DNA from: UBA4742 sp963785815
GTDB lineage: Bacteria; Actinomycetota; Acidimicrobiia; Acidimicrobiales; Acidimicrobilacustridaceae
Direction of reading: 5' to 3'
Length of the DNA: 64,000 nucleotides
Assembly (NCBI GenBank): GCA_963785815.1
Contig: CAWAWN010000001.1
Coordinates: 62,001-126,000, forward strand
Of the stretch, positions 41,888 through 50,275 are shown in pieces; position 1 is the stretch's first letter, and each line of letters starts with the position of its first letter. The notes beneath the pieces were generated by a model, which was not told where the DNA came from, made no database searches, and saw only the letters and a list, made by a program, of their open reading frames with translations. Made by a program: the position numbers and the translations under genes.

Positions 41888-42955
41888 ATGACCCTGCGCA
41901 CCTCACCCCTCGACGCCGAGCACCGAGCGCTGGGGGCCAAGCTGGTCGAGTTCGGCGGCTGGGACATGCCCCTGAGCTACCCGCAGGGCACCCTGGCCGA
42001 GCACCGGGCCTGCCGGCACGGGGCGGTGGCCTTCGACGTGAGCCACCTGGGCACCGTGCGGGTCACGGGGCCGGATGCCCTGGATCAGCTCCAGGCGGCG
42101 CTGACCAACGACCTGGGGCGCATCGGGCCCGGTCGGGCCCAGTACACGCACCTGCTCGACGAGCACGACGCCTCGGTGCTCGACGACATCATCGTGTGGT
42201 GGGTGGACGAAGGGTCCTTCGACGTCATGCCCAACGCCTCGAACACCGATCGGGTCACCGGCGCGTTGGCCACCGGGACCAGCCAGGCCCTCGACGTCAC
42301 CGGCGAGCGGGCCATCATCGCCGTGCAGGGCCCCCAGGCCCGGGCCGCCCTGGCCCAGGTCAGCCCGACCGCGGCCGCCGTGCCGCGCTTCGAGGTGGCC
42401 CAGGTGGCGTGGGCCGGCACCACCCTGACCGTGGCCGGGACGGGCTACACGGGTGAGGACGGGGTCGAGTGCTCGGTGCCGGCCGACGCGGCCGCCGAGC
42501 TCTGGCAGGCGGTGCTGGCCGCAGGGGTGACCCCGGCCGGCCTGGGGGCCCGGGACACCTTGCGCCTCGAAGCCGGGCTGCCCCTGCACGGCCACGAGCT
42601 GGGACCGGGCATCACCCCGCTGCAGGCCGGGCTGGGGTGGGTCGTCAGCTGGGACAAGGGCGATTTCCGGGGTCGCGCCGCCCTGGCCGCCGAGCGCGAG
42701 CGGGGGATCACCCGCCGGCTGCGGGGCCTGTCCGTCGAGGGCCGGCGCCCGCCGCGGGCCGATCAGGCGGTGCTGGCCGACGGCCGGGAGGTGGGCGTGG
42801 TCACCAGCGGCAACTTCTCACCCGAGCTGGGCCACGGCATCGCCCTGGCCTTCGTCCCGCCCGACACCAAGGTCGGCGACGCCCTGGCCATCGACGTGCG
42901 GGGCGAGGCGGTGCCCGCCGAGGTGGTCAAGACCCCGTTCGTGGGTGGGCGCTGA
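41888..42955 (+). CDS. gcvT: Aminomethyltransferase (glycine cleavage T protein)
   Basis: 355 residues. H-R-A-L-G-A-K-L-V-E-F-G-G-W-D-M-P at the N-terminus, F-D-V-S-H-L-G, G-Y-T-G-E-D-G and the tail with T-S-G-N-F-S-P are the GcvT signatures. It releases ammonia from the H-bound aminomethyl group and makes methylene-THF. TAGCCT lies 6 bases before the ATG, so no riboswitch leader is present here, unlike gcvP. The folate-site Asp in the usual N-D-L segment is retained. Confidence 0.95.
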   Translation: MTLRTSPLDAEHRALGAKLVEFGGWDMPLSYPQGTLAEHRACRHGAVAFDVSHLGTVRVTGPDALDQLQAALTNDLGRIGPGRAQYTHLLDEHDASVLDDIIVWWVDEGSFDVMPNASNTDRVTGALATGTSQALDVTGERAIIAVQGPQARAALAQVSPTAAAVPRFEVAQVAWAGTTLTVAGTGYTGEDGVECSVPADAAAELWQAVLAAGVTPAGLGARDTLRLEAGLPLHGHELGPGITPLQAGLGWVVSWDKGDFRGRAALAAERERGITRRLRGLSVEGRRPPRADQAVLADGREVGVVTSGNFSPELGHGIALAFVPPDTKVGDALAIDVRGEAVPAEVVKTPFVGGR

Positions 42956-42964
42956 CCCGACGAC

Positions 42965-42986
42965 CCGCCGCCCGACCTCGCGGCGG
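42965..42986. terminator. Weak hairpin between convergent gcvT and lipoprotein genes
   Basis: CCGCCG (42965-42970), a 10-base loop, CGGCGG (42981-42986). Only a 6-bp stem and no T-run, but it lies between two convergent stops. Confidence 0.25.
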
Positions 42987-42993
42987 CCGGCGA

Positions 42994-43542
42994 TCAGTCG
43001 CAGTGGGCGGCGGTCATGGCCTCGCTGATCACCGTCTGGTGGCCCAGGAAGGCGGCGGTGTCGCTGACCTGCTGGGCCAGCTGCTGTCCCGGTGCCGAGG
43101 CGGCCGGGTCCGACGTGGCCAGGGCCTGCTTGGCCAGGTCGTTGGCCTGGATGTAGGCGTCGATGGCCTGGGTCACCGACTCGCTGTGGGGCAGGCTGCC
43201 CAGGTCCACGCCCTCCAGGGACTTCAGGTCGTTCAGGGCGGCGGCGAAGGTGTCGGGATCGTAGGAGACCGTGCCGTCCTTGATGAGGGCGTAGGCGTCG
43301 GCCGTCTTCAGGCCGGCCAGCTTCTGGGGTTCGACGACGAGCTCGGCTCCGGCCGCCTTGACCTTGGTGCAGTCGACCTGCGACGAGCTGTCCGAGGACG
43401 CGCCGGTCGTGCTCGACCCTGCGCTCGAGACGGTGGTCGAGCTCGACGGCGGGCTGGTCGACTTGGACGACGAGCTGCAGCCCGCGGTCGACGACAGGGC
43501 GATCGCGACCGCCACGGCCAACAGGACAGATCCGCGCTTCAT
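42994..43542 (-). CDS. Putative lipoprotein
   Basis: 182 residues. A signal peptide with a lipobox S-T-A-G-C (Cys near residue 24) is followed by a Ser/Thr-rich linker (about 25-60) and a helical domain (about 65-182) with one Cys pair (C-T-K near 63 and A-A-H-C at the end). GGGGAG lies about 6 bases before the ATG. Family not recognised; exported and lipid-anchored. It is downstream of nothing on its strand except gcvP, which ends 44 bases away. Confidence 0.72.
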   Translation of the reverse strand: MKRGSVLLAVAVAIALSSTAGCSSSSKSTSPPSSSTTVSSAGSSTTGASSDSSSQVDCTKVKAAGAELVVEPQKLAGLKTADAYALIKDGTVSYDPDTFAAALNDLKSLEGVDLGSLPHSESVTQAIDAYIQANDLAKQALATSDPAASAPGQQLAQQVSDTAAFLGHQTVISEAMTAAHCD

Positions 43543-43586
43543 GATGTGCTCCCCAGCAGTTTGTCGGTGAACCAGCGATGAGCAAC

Positions 43587-46493
43587 CTAGCCGGCGGCCT
43601 CGTCCTCGTCCGGGACCAGGTCGGTCACCGGCGGGCAGCTGCAGAAGACGTTGCGGTCGCCGTAGGCCCCGTCGATGCGCCCCACCGGGGGGAAGTAGCG
43701 GTCGGCCCGGCTCCCGGGCACGGGGAACGCCCCCAGCTCGCGGGGGTAGGGCCGATCCCAGGCGTCGATGGCCACGTCGTCGGCGGTGTGGGGGGCGTGG
43801 CGCAGCGGGCTGTCCTCGACCCGCCATCGCCCCTGGGCCACCTGGTCGATCTCGCCGCGGATGGCGATCATGGCGTCGGCGAAGCGGTCCAGCTCGACCT
43901 GGGACTCGGACTCGGTGGGTTCGATCATGAGCGTGCCGGCCACCGGGAACGACATGGTGGGGGCGTGGAAGCCGTAGTCGATGAGCCGCTTGGCCACGTC
44001 GTCGACGGTCACGCCCGTGGCTGCGGTCAGCGGGCGCAGGTCGAGGATGCACTCGTGGGCCACCCGCTCGTTCTGCCCGGTGTAGAGCACCGGGAAGTGC
44101 GGGGCCAGGCGCCGGGCCAGGTAGTTGGCGTTGAGGATGGCCACCGCGGTGGCCTCGGCCAGGCCGTCGCGCCCCATGAGGGCGATGTAGGCCCAGGAGA
44201 TGGGCAGGATGCCGGCCGAACCCCAGGGGGCGGCCGAGATGGGACCGGTGCCGGTGGCCGGCCCGGCCTCGTCCACCAGCGGGTGGTTGGGCAGGAAGGG
44301 GGCCAGGTGGTCCCGCACCGCCACCGGTCCCACCCCCGGGCCACCACCGCCGTGGGGGATGCAGAAGGTCTTGTGCAGGTTGAGGTGGGACACGTCCGCC
44401 CCGAACCGACCCGGGCGGGCCACCCCCACCAGGGCGTTGAGGTTGGCCCCGTCCAGGTAGACCTGGCCGCCGTGGTCGTGGACGGCCGCGCAGATGTCGG
44501 TGATGGCGGCCTCGAACACGCCGTGGGTCGAGGGGTAGGTGACCATCAGGCACGACAGGTCGTCGTGGTGGGCTCGGGCCTTGGCCTCGAGGTCGGCGAG
44601 GTCGACGTTGCCCTGTTCGTCGCAGGCGACCACCACCACCTCGAGTCCGGCCATGGCCGCGCTGGCCGCGTTGGTGCCGTGGGCCGAGGCCGGGATGAGG
44701 CAGATCCGCCGGTGGTCGTCGCCTCGGCTGGCGTGGAAGGCCTGGATGGCCAACAGGCCGGCCAGCTCGCCCTGCGAGCCGGCGTTGGGCTGCACCGACA
44801 CCTGGTCGTAGCCGGTGATCTCGGCCAGCCAGGCCTCGAGCTCGCCGATGAGCTGGCGGTAGCCCGCGGTCTGCTCGCGGGGCGCGAACGGGTGGATGGC
44901 ACCGAACTCGGGCCACGTGACCGGGATCATCTCGGTGGTGGCGTTGAGCTTCATGGTGCACGAGCCCAGTGGGATCATGCTGCGGTCGAGGGCCAGGTCG
45001 CGGTCGGCCAGGCGGCGCAGGTAGCGCAGCATGGCCGTCTCGGAGTGGTGCTGGTGGAACACGGGGTGGGTCAGGATCGGCGACCGGCGCGCCAGGTGGG
45101 GCGGGATGTTCTCGGGCTCGGCGGTGAGGGTGGCGTCGAGCTCGTCGACCGAGGCCTCCACCCCGAAGGCGGCCCACACCGACTCGACCACCTGGCGGGT
45201 GGTGGTCTCGTCCAGGCTGACCGCCACGGTGTCGGCGTCGACGGGTCGCAGGTTGATGCCCCGGTCGCGCGCCGCCCCCAGCACGGCCCGGGCCCGCCCG
45301 GGCACCCGCACGGTGAGGGTGTCGAAGAAGGCGTCGGCCACCACGTGGACGTCGCTGTCGTTGAGCCCGGCGGCCAGGATGGCGGTGAGGCGGTGCACCC
45401 GGTTGGCGATGCGAGCCAGGCCATCGGGTCCGTGGTACGCGGCGTAGAGGCCTGCCATCACGGCCAGGAGCACCTGGGCGGTGCAGATGTTGCTGGTGGC
45501 CTTCTCCCGGCGGATGTGCTGCTCACGGGTCTGGAGGGTCAACCGGTAGGCCTGGCGCCCGGCGTCGTCCACCGAGACCCCGACCAGACGGCCGGGCAGG
45601 GTGCGCTTGTGGGCGTCGCGGGTGGCGATGAAGCCGGCGTGGGGGCCACCGAAGCCCAGCGGCACCCCGAAGCGCTGCGAGGAGCCGACCACGATGTCGG
45701 CGCCCACCTCGCCCGGCGGGCGCAGCAGGACCAGGGCCAGCAGGTCGGCGGCCACCGTGACCAGGGCGCCCGCCTGGTGGGCGGCCTCGATCACCTCGGC
45801 GTGGTCGCGCACCACCCCGCTCGAGCCCGGGTACTGGGCCAGCACGCCGAAGGTGCCGGCGGGCAGGTCGGCGCCGGCGCGCAGCTGGTCCACGTCACGG
45901 GTGACCACCTCGAGGCCCAGCGGCCGAGCCCGGGTGGCCACCACCGCCCGGGTCTGGGGATGGCAGTCCTGGTCGATCACGAAGACCGACCCGGCCTTGG
46001 GGTTGAGGCGATGGCTCATGGCCATGGCCTCGGCCGCGGCAGTGGCCTCGTCCAGCAGGGAGGCGTTGGCCATCTCCATGCCGGTCAGGTCGCAGACCAT
46101 GGTCTGGAAGTTGAGCAGCGCCTCCAGCCGCCCCTGGGAGATCTCGGGTTGGTAGGGCGTGTAGGCGGTGTACCAGGCGGGGTTCTCCAACACGTTGCGC
46201 AGGATCACCGTGGGGGTCACCGTGTCGGAGTAGCCCAGGCCGATCAGCGAGGTGCGCACCTGGTTGCGCCCGGCCAGCTCCCGCAGCCGGGCCAGGGTCT
46301 CGGCCTCGCTGGCGCCCCGGGGCAGCGCCAGCTCGTGGCCGTCACGGATGGCGGCCGGCACCACCTGGTCGATCAGCTCGGTCAGCGATGACAGCCCGAG
46401 GCTGGCCAGCATGGCGGCCTGCTCGGCGGCGTCGGGCCCCACGTGGCGGGCGACGAACTCGTCGTGGGCTTCCAACTCGATCAACGTGGACAT
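43587..46493 (-). CDS. gcvP: Glycine dehydrogenase (decarboxylating), P protein
   Basis: 968 residues, the full single-chain form. R-H-V-G-P at the N-terminus; Y-T-P-Y-Q-P-E-I-S-Q-G-R-L-E; and the PLP lysine near residue 706 in L-N-L-H-K-T-F-C-I-P-H-G-G-G-G-P-G. It decarboxylates glycine and loads the methylamine group on GcvH. It is preceded by a tandem glycine riboswitch, so expression should rise with glycine. Confidence 0.96.
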   Translation of the reverse strand: MSTLIELEAHDEFVARHVGPDAAEQAAMLASLGLSSLTELIDQVVPAAIRDGHELALPRGASEAETLARLRELAGRNQVRTSLIGLGYSDTVTPTVILRNVLENPAWYTAYTPYQPEISQGRLEALLNFQTMVCDLTGMEMANASLLDEATAAAEAMAMSHRLNPKAGSVFVIDQDCHPQTRAVVATRARPLGLEVVTRDVDQLRAGADLPAGTFGVLAQYPGSSGVVRDHAEVIEAAHQAGALVTVAADLLALVLLRPPGEVGADIVVGSSQRFGVPLGFGGPHAGFIATRDAHKRTLPGRLVGVSVDDAGRQAYRLTLQTREQHIRREKATSNICTAQVLLAVMAGLYAAYHGPDGLARIANRVHRLTAILAAGLNDSDVHVVADAFFDTLTVRVPGRARAVLGAARDRGINLRPVDADTVAVSLDETTTRQVVESVWAAFGVEASVDELDATLTAEPENIPPHLARRSPILTHPVFHQHHSETAMLRYLRRLADRDLALDRSMIPLGSCTMKLNATTEMIPVTWPEFGAIHPFAPREQTAGYRQLIGELEAWLAEITGYDQVSVQPNAGSQGELAGLLAIQAFHASRGDDHRRICLIPASAHGTNAASAAMAGLEVVVVACDEQGNVDLADLEAKARAHHDDLSCLMVTYPSTHGVFEAAITDICAAVHDHGGQVYLDGANLNALVGVARPGRFGADVSHLNLHKTFCIPHGGGGPGVGPVAVRDHLAPFLPNHPLVDEAGPATGTGPISAAPWGSAGILPISWAYIALMGRDGLAEATAVAILNANYLARRLAPHFPVLYTGQNERVAHECILDLRPLTAATGVTVDDVAKRLIDYGFHAPTMSFPVAGTLMIEPTESESQVELDRFADAMIAIRGEIDQVAQGRWRVEDSPLRHAPHTADDVAIDAWDRPYPRELGAFPVPGSRADRYFPPVGRIDGAYGDRNVFCSCPPVTDLVPDEDEAAG

Positions 46494-46554
46494 GGGCGGT
46501 CCTCTCGGGGCCGGGCGCGGCGACAGGTCGGGTGCGACGTGCCCGCGCTGTCCC

Positions 46555-46725
46555 GTGGACCTGAGAGTTTCCCCGGCCACCCCAGGGCGGCAGGTTTCCC
46601 CGTCGGTGAGCTCGTAGAGCTGCTCTCCAGCGTTGCCTACGCCTGCGGTTCGGGGGCCTGAGAGATTCCGGGCGGTTGCTCCTTCGGCGTCCCCGTCGAT
46701 CGAGATCGGCGGGGGCTCTCCCACT
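46555..46725 (-). promoter_or_regulatory. Tandem glycine riboswitch of gcvP
   Basis: Read leftward, aptamer 1 (about 46725-46648) runs from G-GGAGAG through GCCGAAGGAGCAA to ATCTCTCAGG; aptamer 2 (46628-46556) runs from GGAGAGC through CACCGACGGGGAAACC to AACTCTCAGG. The two GGAGAG...CTCTCAGG frames and the internal GCCGAAGGAG and GACGGGGAAA segments are the gcvT-element consensus. About 60 bases separate it from the ATG; no clear terminator is seen, so control may act on translation. Confidence 0.92.
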
Positions 46726-46757
46726 GGCGATGATCAGCCTCGGTTGTGGCCCTGAGC

Positions 46758-47939
46758 TTATCCGCCGACCGGGCTCTGCTTGGCCGCCTGCTCCTCGCCG
46801 TGCTTGGCGATGGCGCCCATGATGGCCGAGCCCGCCGCCCCGATGAAGGTGGGCCGGTTCTCGGCCACCCAGGCCTTGGACTCGGCCGGGCGGCGGGAGG
46901 AGCCCTGGAAGTGGGGGAGCACCTTCTGGGCCAGCAGCTCGTAGGAGCGGTGGGTGGCCTCGGGGTTGGCCCACTCGTGGGCCTGCACCAGCAGGGTGCC
47001 GAAGCCGCCGTTGCTCTGCTCGACCAGCGTCTCGATCATCTCGATGCAGTCGTCCGGCGTGCCCACCACGCCGGCACCCATCTGGTTGATCTGGTCGGCC
47101 AGGTCGTCGGGCGGGCCCTCGGGCACGATGGGCAGGGCCGCCACCTTGCGGAAGTACTCGAAGTAGTCGTCCAGGCCGTAGGCCACGTCGCGGTAGGCCT
47201 GCTCGCGGGTCTCGGCCACGTGGATCTGCGACACCAGGCGCCACGACTGGCGGTCGGCCACGTTGTCGAACTCGGCGCAGCGCTGCTCCATGACGTCCCA
47301 GTGGTGGGCCAGCATGTCGAACCCGGCCGCCTGGGTGGCGCCGATGGACAGCAGCGAGCACCCGAACCGACCGGCGGCCCGCGGGCCCGAGGGCGAGATC
47401 ATGGCTGCCACCGCCACCTCGGGGTGCGGGAACGAGTACGGCGTCAGGTGCAGGCGGGCGTTGGACAGCGTGAACCACTCGGATTCGTGGGTCACCGGCT
47501 CGTCGTCGCGCAGCAGCCGCAGCACGATCTCGAGCGACTCCTCCATGCGGTCGCGCTGGGTGGCCGGCTCGATGCCCAACATGAAGGCGTCGCTGGGCAG
47601 GGCACCGGGGCCGACGCCCAGCATGACCCGGCCCTTGGTCAGGTGGTCGAGCAGCACCAGGCGCTGGGCCACCATGAACGGGTGGTGGTAGGGCAGCGAC
47701 ACCACGCCGGTGCCCAGCTTGATGTGCTGGGTGCGCTGGGCGGCCGTGGCGATGAAGATCTCGGGCGAGGCGATGATCTCGTAGCCGCCAGAGTGGTGCT
47801 CGCCGATCCATGCCTCGTCGAACCCGAGCCGGTCGAGGTGCTCGATCAGCTGGAGGTCCCGCTCGAGGGCGTAGGTGGGGTTCTGCCCGGTCGGGTGGAA
47901 CGGTGCCAGGAAGATGCCGAATCGCAGGGGCCAGTCCAT
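46758..47939 (-). CDS. LLM class flavin-dependent oxidoreductase
   Basis: 393 residues with the luciferase-like TIM-barrel pattern: L-R-F-G-I-F-L-A-P-F-H-P-T, D-E-A-W-I-G-E-H-H-S-G-G near 42, G-V-V-S-L-P-Y-H-H-P, and R-V-M-L-G-V-G-P-G. It resembles limonene-monooxygenase-type LLM enzymes that use reduced FMN and O2; substrate unknown. TAGCGT lies 6 bases before the ATG, and a perfect 11-bp-arm palindrome sits just upstream, so the gene is probably under a TetR-type repressor encoded elsewhere. Confidence 0.87.
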   Translation of the reverse strand: MDWPLRFGIFLAPFHPTGQNPTYALERDLQLIEHLDRLGFDEAWIGEHHSGGYEIIASPEIFIATAAQRTQHIKLGTGVVSLPYHHPFMVAQRLVLLDHLTKGRVMLGVGPGALPSDAFMLGIEPATQRDRMEESLEIVLRLLRDDEPVTHESEWFTLSNARLHLTPYSFPHPEVAVAAMISPSGPRAAGRFGCSLLSIGATQAAGFDMLAHHWDVMEQRCAEFDNVADRQSWRLVSQIHVAETREQAYRDVAYGLDDYFEYFRKVAALPIVPEGPPDDLADQINQMGAGVVGTPDDCIEMIETLVEQSNGGFGTLLVQAHEWANPEATHRSYELLAQKVLPHFQGSSRRPAESKAWVAENRPTFIGAAGSAIMGAIAKHGEEQAAKQSPVGG

Positions 47940-47955
47940 CCCGTGACGCTAGTCC

Positions 47956-47981
47956 GATACTTGACCAGACGGTCAAGTATC
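47956..47981 (-). promoter_or_regulatory. Perfect palindromic operator of the LLM oxidoreductase gene
   Basis: Arms GATACTTGACC and GGTCAAGTATC are perfect 11-bp complements around AGAC. It begins 5 bases upstream of the TAGCGT -10 (47951-47946) and covers the -35 region. The TTGACC...GGTCAA core is typical of TetR-family operators (general knowledge). No TetR gene is nearby; the one at 41095 has different palindromes at its own promoter. Confidence 0.8.
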
Positions 47982-48062
47982 TTGGCCCTCCGGTGGGCAA
48001 GCCTCCCTCCGGGCGCCTCCGGCATCCGGATCTCATCGGTCCAGCGGCTGCGGCCTGGCGGC

Positions 48063-49118
48063 CTACGCCTTCAATGCCCCGTAGAGCGCGTCGATCAGCG
48101 CCCGGTTGCGGTCGCTCTGCCAGCGGGGGATGACGTGGTTCATCACGTAGCCGAAGGCCACGCCCGCATCGGGGTCGGCGAAGCCCAGGGCCCCGCCGGT
48201 GCCGAAGTGGCCGAAGCTGCGTGGGTTGGGACCCAACGGCCGCCGTGGCGTGGTCGGCTGGAAGCCGAGCCCGACGGTCACGTCCAGGCCCAGGATGGGG
48301 TCGTGGCCCTGGGCCCGGGGCGCGGTGGCGTGGTCCAGCAGCGCCGGTGACAGCAGCCGGCCTGGCTCCAGGAGCGCGGCGTACACCCGGGCGATGCCCG
48401 ACGCCGAGGCATGGGTGCTGGTCGAGCCGATCTGGGCGGCGCGCCACGCGGGCGTGTTGACCACCCCGATGGAGGAGTAGCCCGGCGGGTTGAAGTGGGC
48501 CAGGGCGTTCATGAGCAGGTCGCCCTGCAGGCCGTCGAAGGAGGCGACGGTGGGGATCGGGGCCGCCGGCGCCCACACCACCTCGGCGCACCGCCCCTGC
48601 TCGGCCTCGGGCACGCCCAGCCACACGTCGGCTGCCAGCGGCTCGGTCACCGAGGCCAGCCGGGGCCCGGGCATCTGGTCGCTGACCCGGTGCACGAGCT
48701 CGCCCACCAGGTGGCCGTAGGTGTTGGTGTGGTAAGCGATGCGCTCGCCCGGCACCCACCAGGCCTCGGTGGCGGCGACCGCCGCCGTCATCCGCTCCCA
48801 GTCGAACAGGTCCTCGTCGGTCAGCAGGTCCCGGATGGCGGGCACCCCGGCGCGGTGGCTGAGGGCGTGGGCCACCGTGGCGGTCGCCTTGCCGCCCGCC
48901 GCGAACTCGGGCCACACGTCGGCCACCGGCTGGTCGAGGGCCAGGTCCCCCTGGTCGACCAGTTGCAGGGCCACCAGGCCGAGCAGGGCCTTGCCCACCG
49001 AGTAGACGTCCACCAGGGTGTCGGCCTGCCAGGGGGAGGTGCCGGCCTCATCGGTCCAGCCGCCCACCAGGTCCACCACCGGCTGGCCGTCGACCAGCAC
49101 GCACACCGCCGCACCCAC
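48063..49118 (-). CDS. Beta-lactamase-fold serine hydrolase (EstB-like)
   Basis: 351 residues from the first standard start. Y-S-V-G-K supplies the S-x-x-K nucleophile motif, Y-H-T-N the Y-x-N, and G-H-F-G-T-G-G the third box. It is probably an esterase or peptidase rather than a drug-resistance enzyme. Odd start: the family-like residues P-R-F-A-P-V-R-D-A-F-A-A-N-F-T-E-R-G-E continue upstream in the same frame, but no ATG, GTG or TTG is available there, so the real start may be a rare codon (CTG or ATC between about 49160 and 49225) or the sequence may have an error. About 115 bases separate the GTG at 49118 from the aldolase stop. Confidence 0.78.
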   Translation of the reverse strand: MGAAVCVLVDGQPVVDLVGGWTDEAGTSPWQADTLVDVYSVGKALLGLVALQLVDQGDLALDQPVADVWPEFAAGGKATATVAHALSHRAGVPAIRDLLTDEDLFDWERMTAAVAATEAWWVPGERIAYHTNTYGHLVGELVHRVSDQMPGPRLASVTEPLAADVWLGVPEAEQGRCAEVVWAPAAPIPTVASFDGLQGDLLMNALAHFNPPGYSSIGVVNTPAWRAAQIGSTSTHASASGIARVYAALLEPGRLLSPALLDHATAPRAQGHDPILGLDVTVGLGFQPTTPRRPLGPNPRSFGHFGTGGALGFADPDAGVAFGYVMNHVIPRWQSDRNRALIDALYGALKA

Positions 49119-49233
49119 CTCGCCGCGCTCGGTGAAGTTGGCGGCGAAGGCGTCGCGGACCGGCGCGAACCGAGGTTCGCAGCGGCCGTCGATCGGCGGG
49201 GGAGGCGGGGTCGGGACGATCAGCCGGGGACGA

Positions 49234-49995
49234 TCAGTCGAGCAGGTCGGGTTGCTCGCGCACGATCTGCTCGTAGAGGGGTTGGAACCCCAGCCAGCCG
49301 GCGAAGTGGCCGCCCACCTGGCCCCGGGTCGTGTCGGCCATCTCCGGGTCGATGGAGATGGGGTTGCCCGCGGCCATGGCCAGCAGCTGGGCCTGACAGG
49401 TGCGCTCCATGGTGATGAACCACCAGGCCGCCTCGTCCACCGAGTGGCCCACGGTCAGCAGGCCGTGGTTGCGCAGGATGACGGCCTTGTTCTCGCCCAG
49501 AGCGTGGCCGATGCGCTTGCCCTCCTCGGTGTCGAGCACCACCCCGGTGTAGTCGTCGAACAGGGCGTGGTCGCCGTAGAAGGCGCACGAGTCCTGGGTG
49601 AGGGGGTCGAGCAGCTGGCCCAGCGACGAGAAGGCCTTGCCGTGCACCGAGTGCGAATGGGCCGCGGCCTGCACGTCGGGACGGGCGGCGTGGACCTGGG
49701 AGTGGATGGCGAAGGCGGCGCGGTTCACGTCCCAGCGACCTTCGACCACCTCGCCCTCGTGGTTCACCAGGATGAGGTCGGACGCCTTGATGAGGCTGAA
49801 GTCGATGGCGAAGGGGTTGACCCAGAAGTGGTCGCTGAGCTCGGGGTCGCGGGCGGTGATGTGGCCGGCGACGCCCTCGCTGAACCCGAACTTGCCGAAC
49901 AGCCGGAAGGCGGCGGCCAGGCGCTGCTTGAGGTGCTGGCGATGGTCCTCGACGTCGTCGAACGTCGGCAACGAGTAGGGGATCGGCTTGGACAC
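49234..49995 (-). CDS. Class II aldolase/adducin family protein
   Basis: 253 residues. G-H-I-T-A-R-D near 44; zinc ligands H-S-H-S near 114 (A-A-A-H-S-H-S-V-H-G-K-A) and H near 175 (L-R-N-H-G-L-L-T-V-G). Metal-dependent fuculose-phosphate-aldolase-like enzymes share this layout; some members are decarboxylases or aldolases of unknown substrate. The GTG start has AGGAGG 7 bases upstream. It runs away from the cobalamin riboswitch transcript. Confidence 0.88.
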   Translation of the reverse strand: MSKPIPYSLPTFDDVEDHRQHLKQRLAAAFRLFGKFGFSEGVAGHITARDPELSDHFWVNPFAIDFSLIKASDLILVNHEGEVVEGRWDVNRAAFAIHSQVHAARPDVQAAAHSHSVHGKAFSSLGQLLDPLTQDSCAFYGDHALFDDYTGVVLDTEEGKRIGHALGENKAVILRNHGLLTVGHSVDEAAWWFITMERTCQAQLLAMAAGNPISIDPEMADTTRGQVGGHFAGWLGFQPLYEQIVREQPDLLD

Positions 49996-50047
49996 GGCGG
50001 AACCTCCTGGGCGCGCCGTCGGCGGCGCGGGCCCTCGGCCAACAGTC

Positions 50048-50225
50048 TACGATGTGGGGGCAACGAGTCCCGTGCCAGCGGGGGAAGCCGGTCGAAGTCC
50101 GGCACTGTCCCGCAGCCGTAGGCCGAGCCGCACCTCTCGGGGTGGGGTCCGGCGAGTCGGAATGCCCCTGGCCGGGTGGCTCTCGAGGCACCGTCGTGGA
50201 AAACGGGGCAGAGCCTGAGGTCTTC
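50048..50225 (+). promoter_or_regulatory. Cobalamin riboswitch with -10 box
   Basis: TACGAT (50048-50053) is a -10. The leader from about 50060 contains GGGGGAAGCCGGTCGAAGTC, then CGGCACTGTCCCGC, the most conserved adenosylcobalamin-aptamer segment, followed by GGCGAGTCGGAATGCC corresponding to the B12-box region, and a closing GGCAGAGCC. It lies directly upstream of the exported protein at 50276. The mechanism is probably translational, since the ribosome site (GAGAGGA) follows about 35 bases later. Confidence 0.85.
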
Positions 50226-50275
50226 ACCGCCGTGTGAGGTTCCCCGGGGATCGACCCGCAGAGAGGAACCCAACC

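Noticed and set aside
48063..49118. Antibiotic-resistance beta-lactamase
   Set aside because: Motifs fit the esterase/serine hydrolase branch (EstB-like), there is no signal peptide, and context is metabolic.
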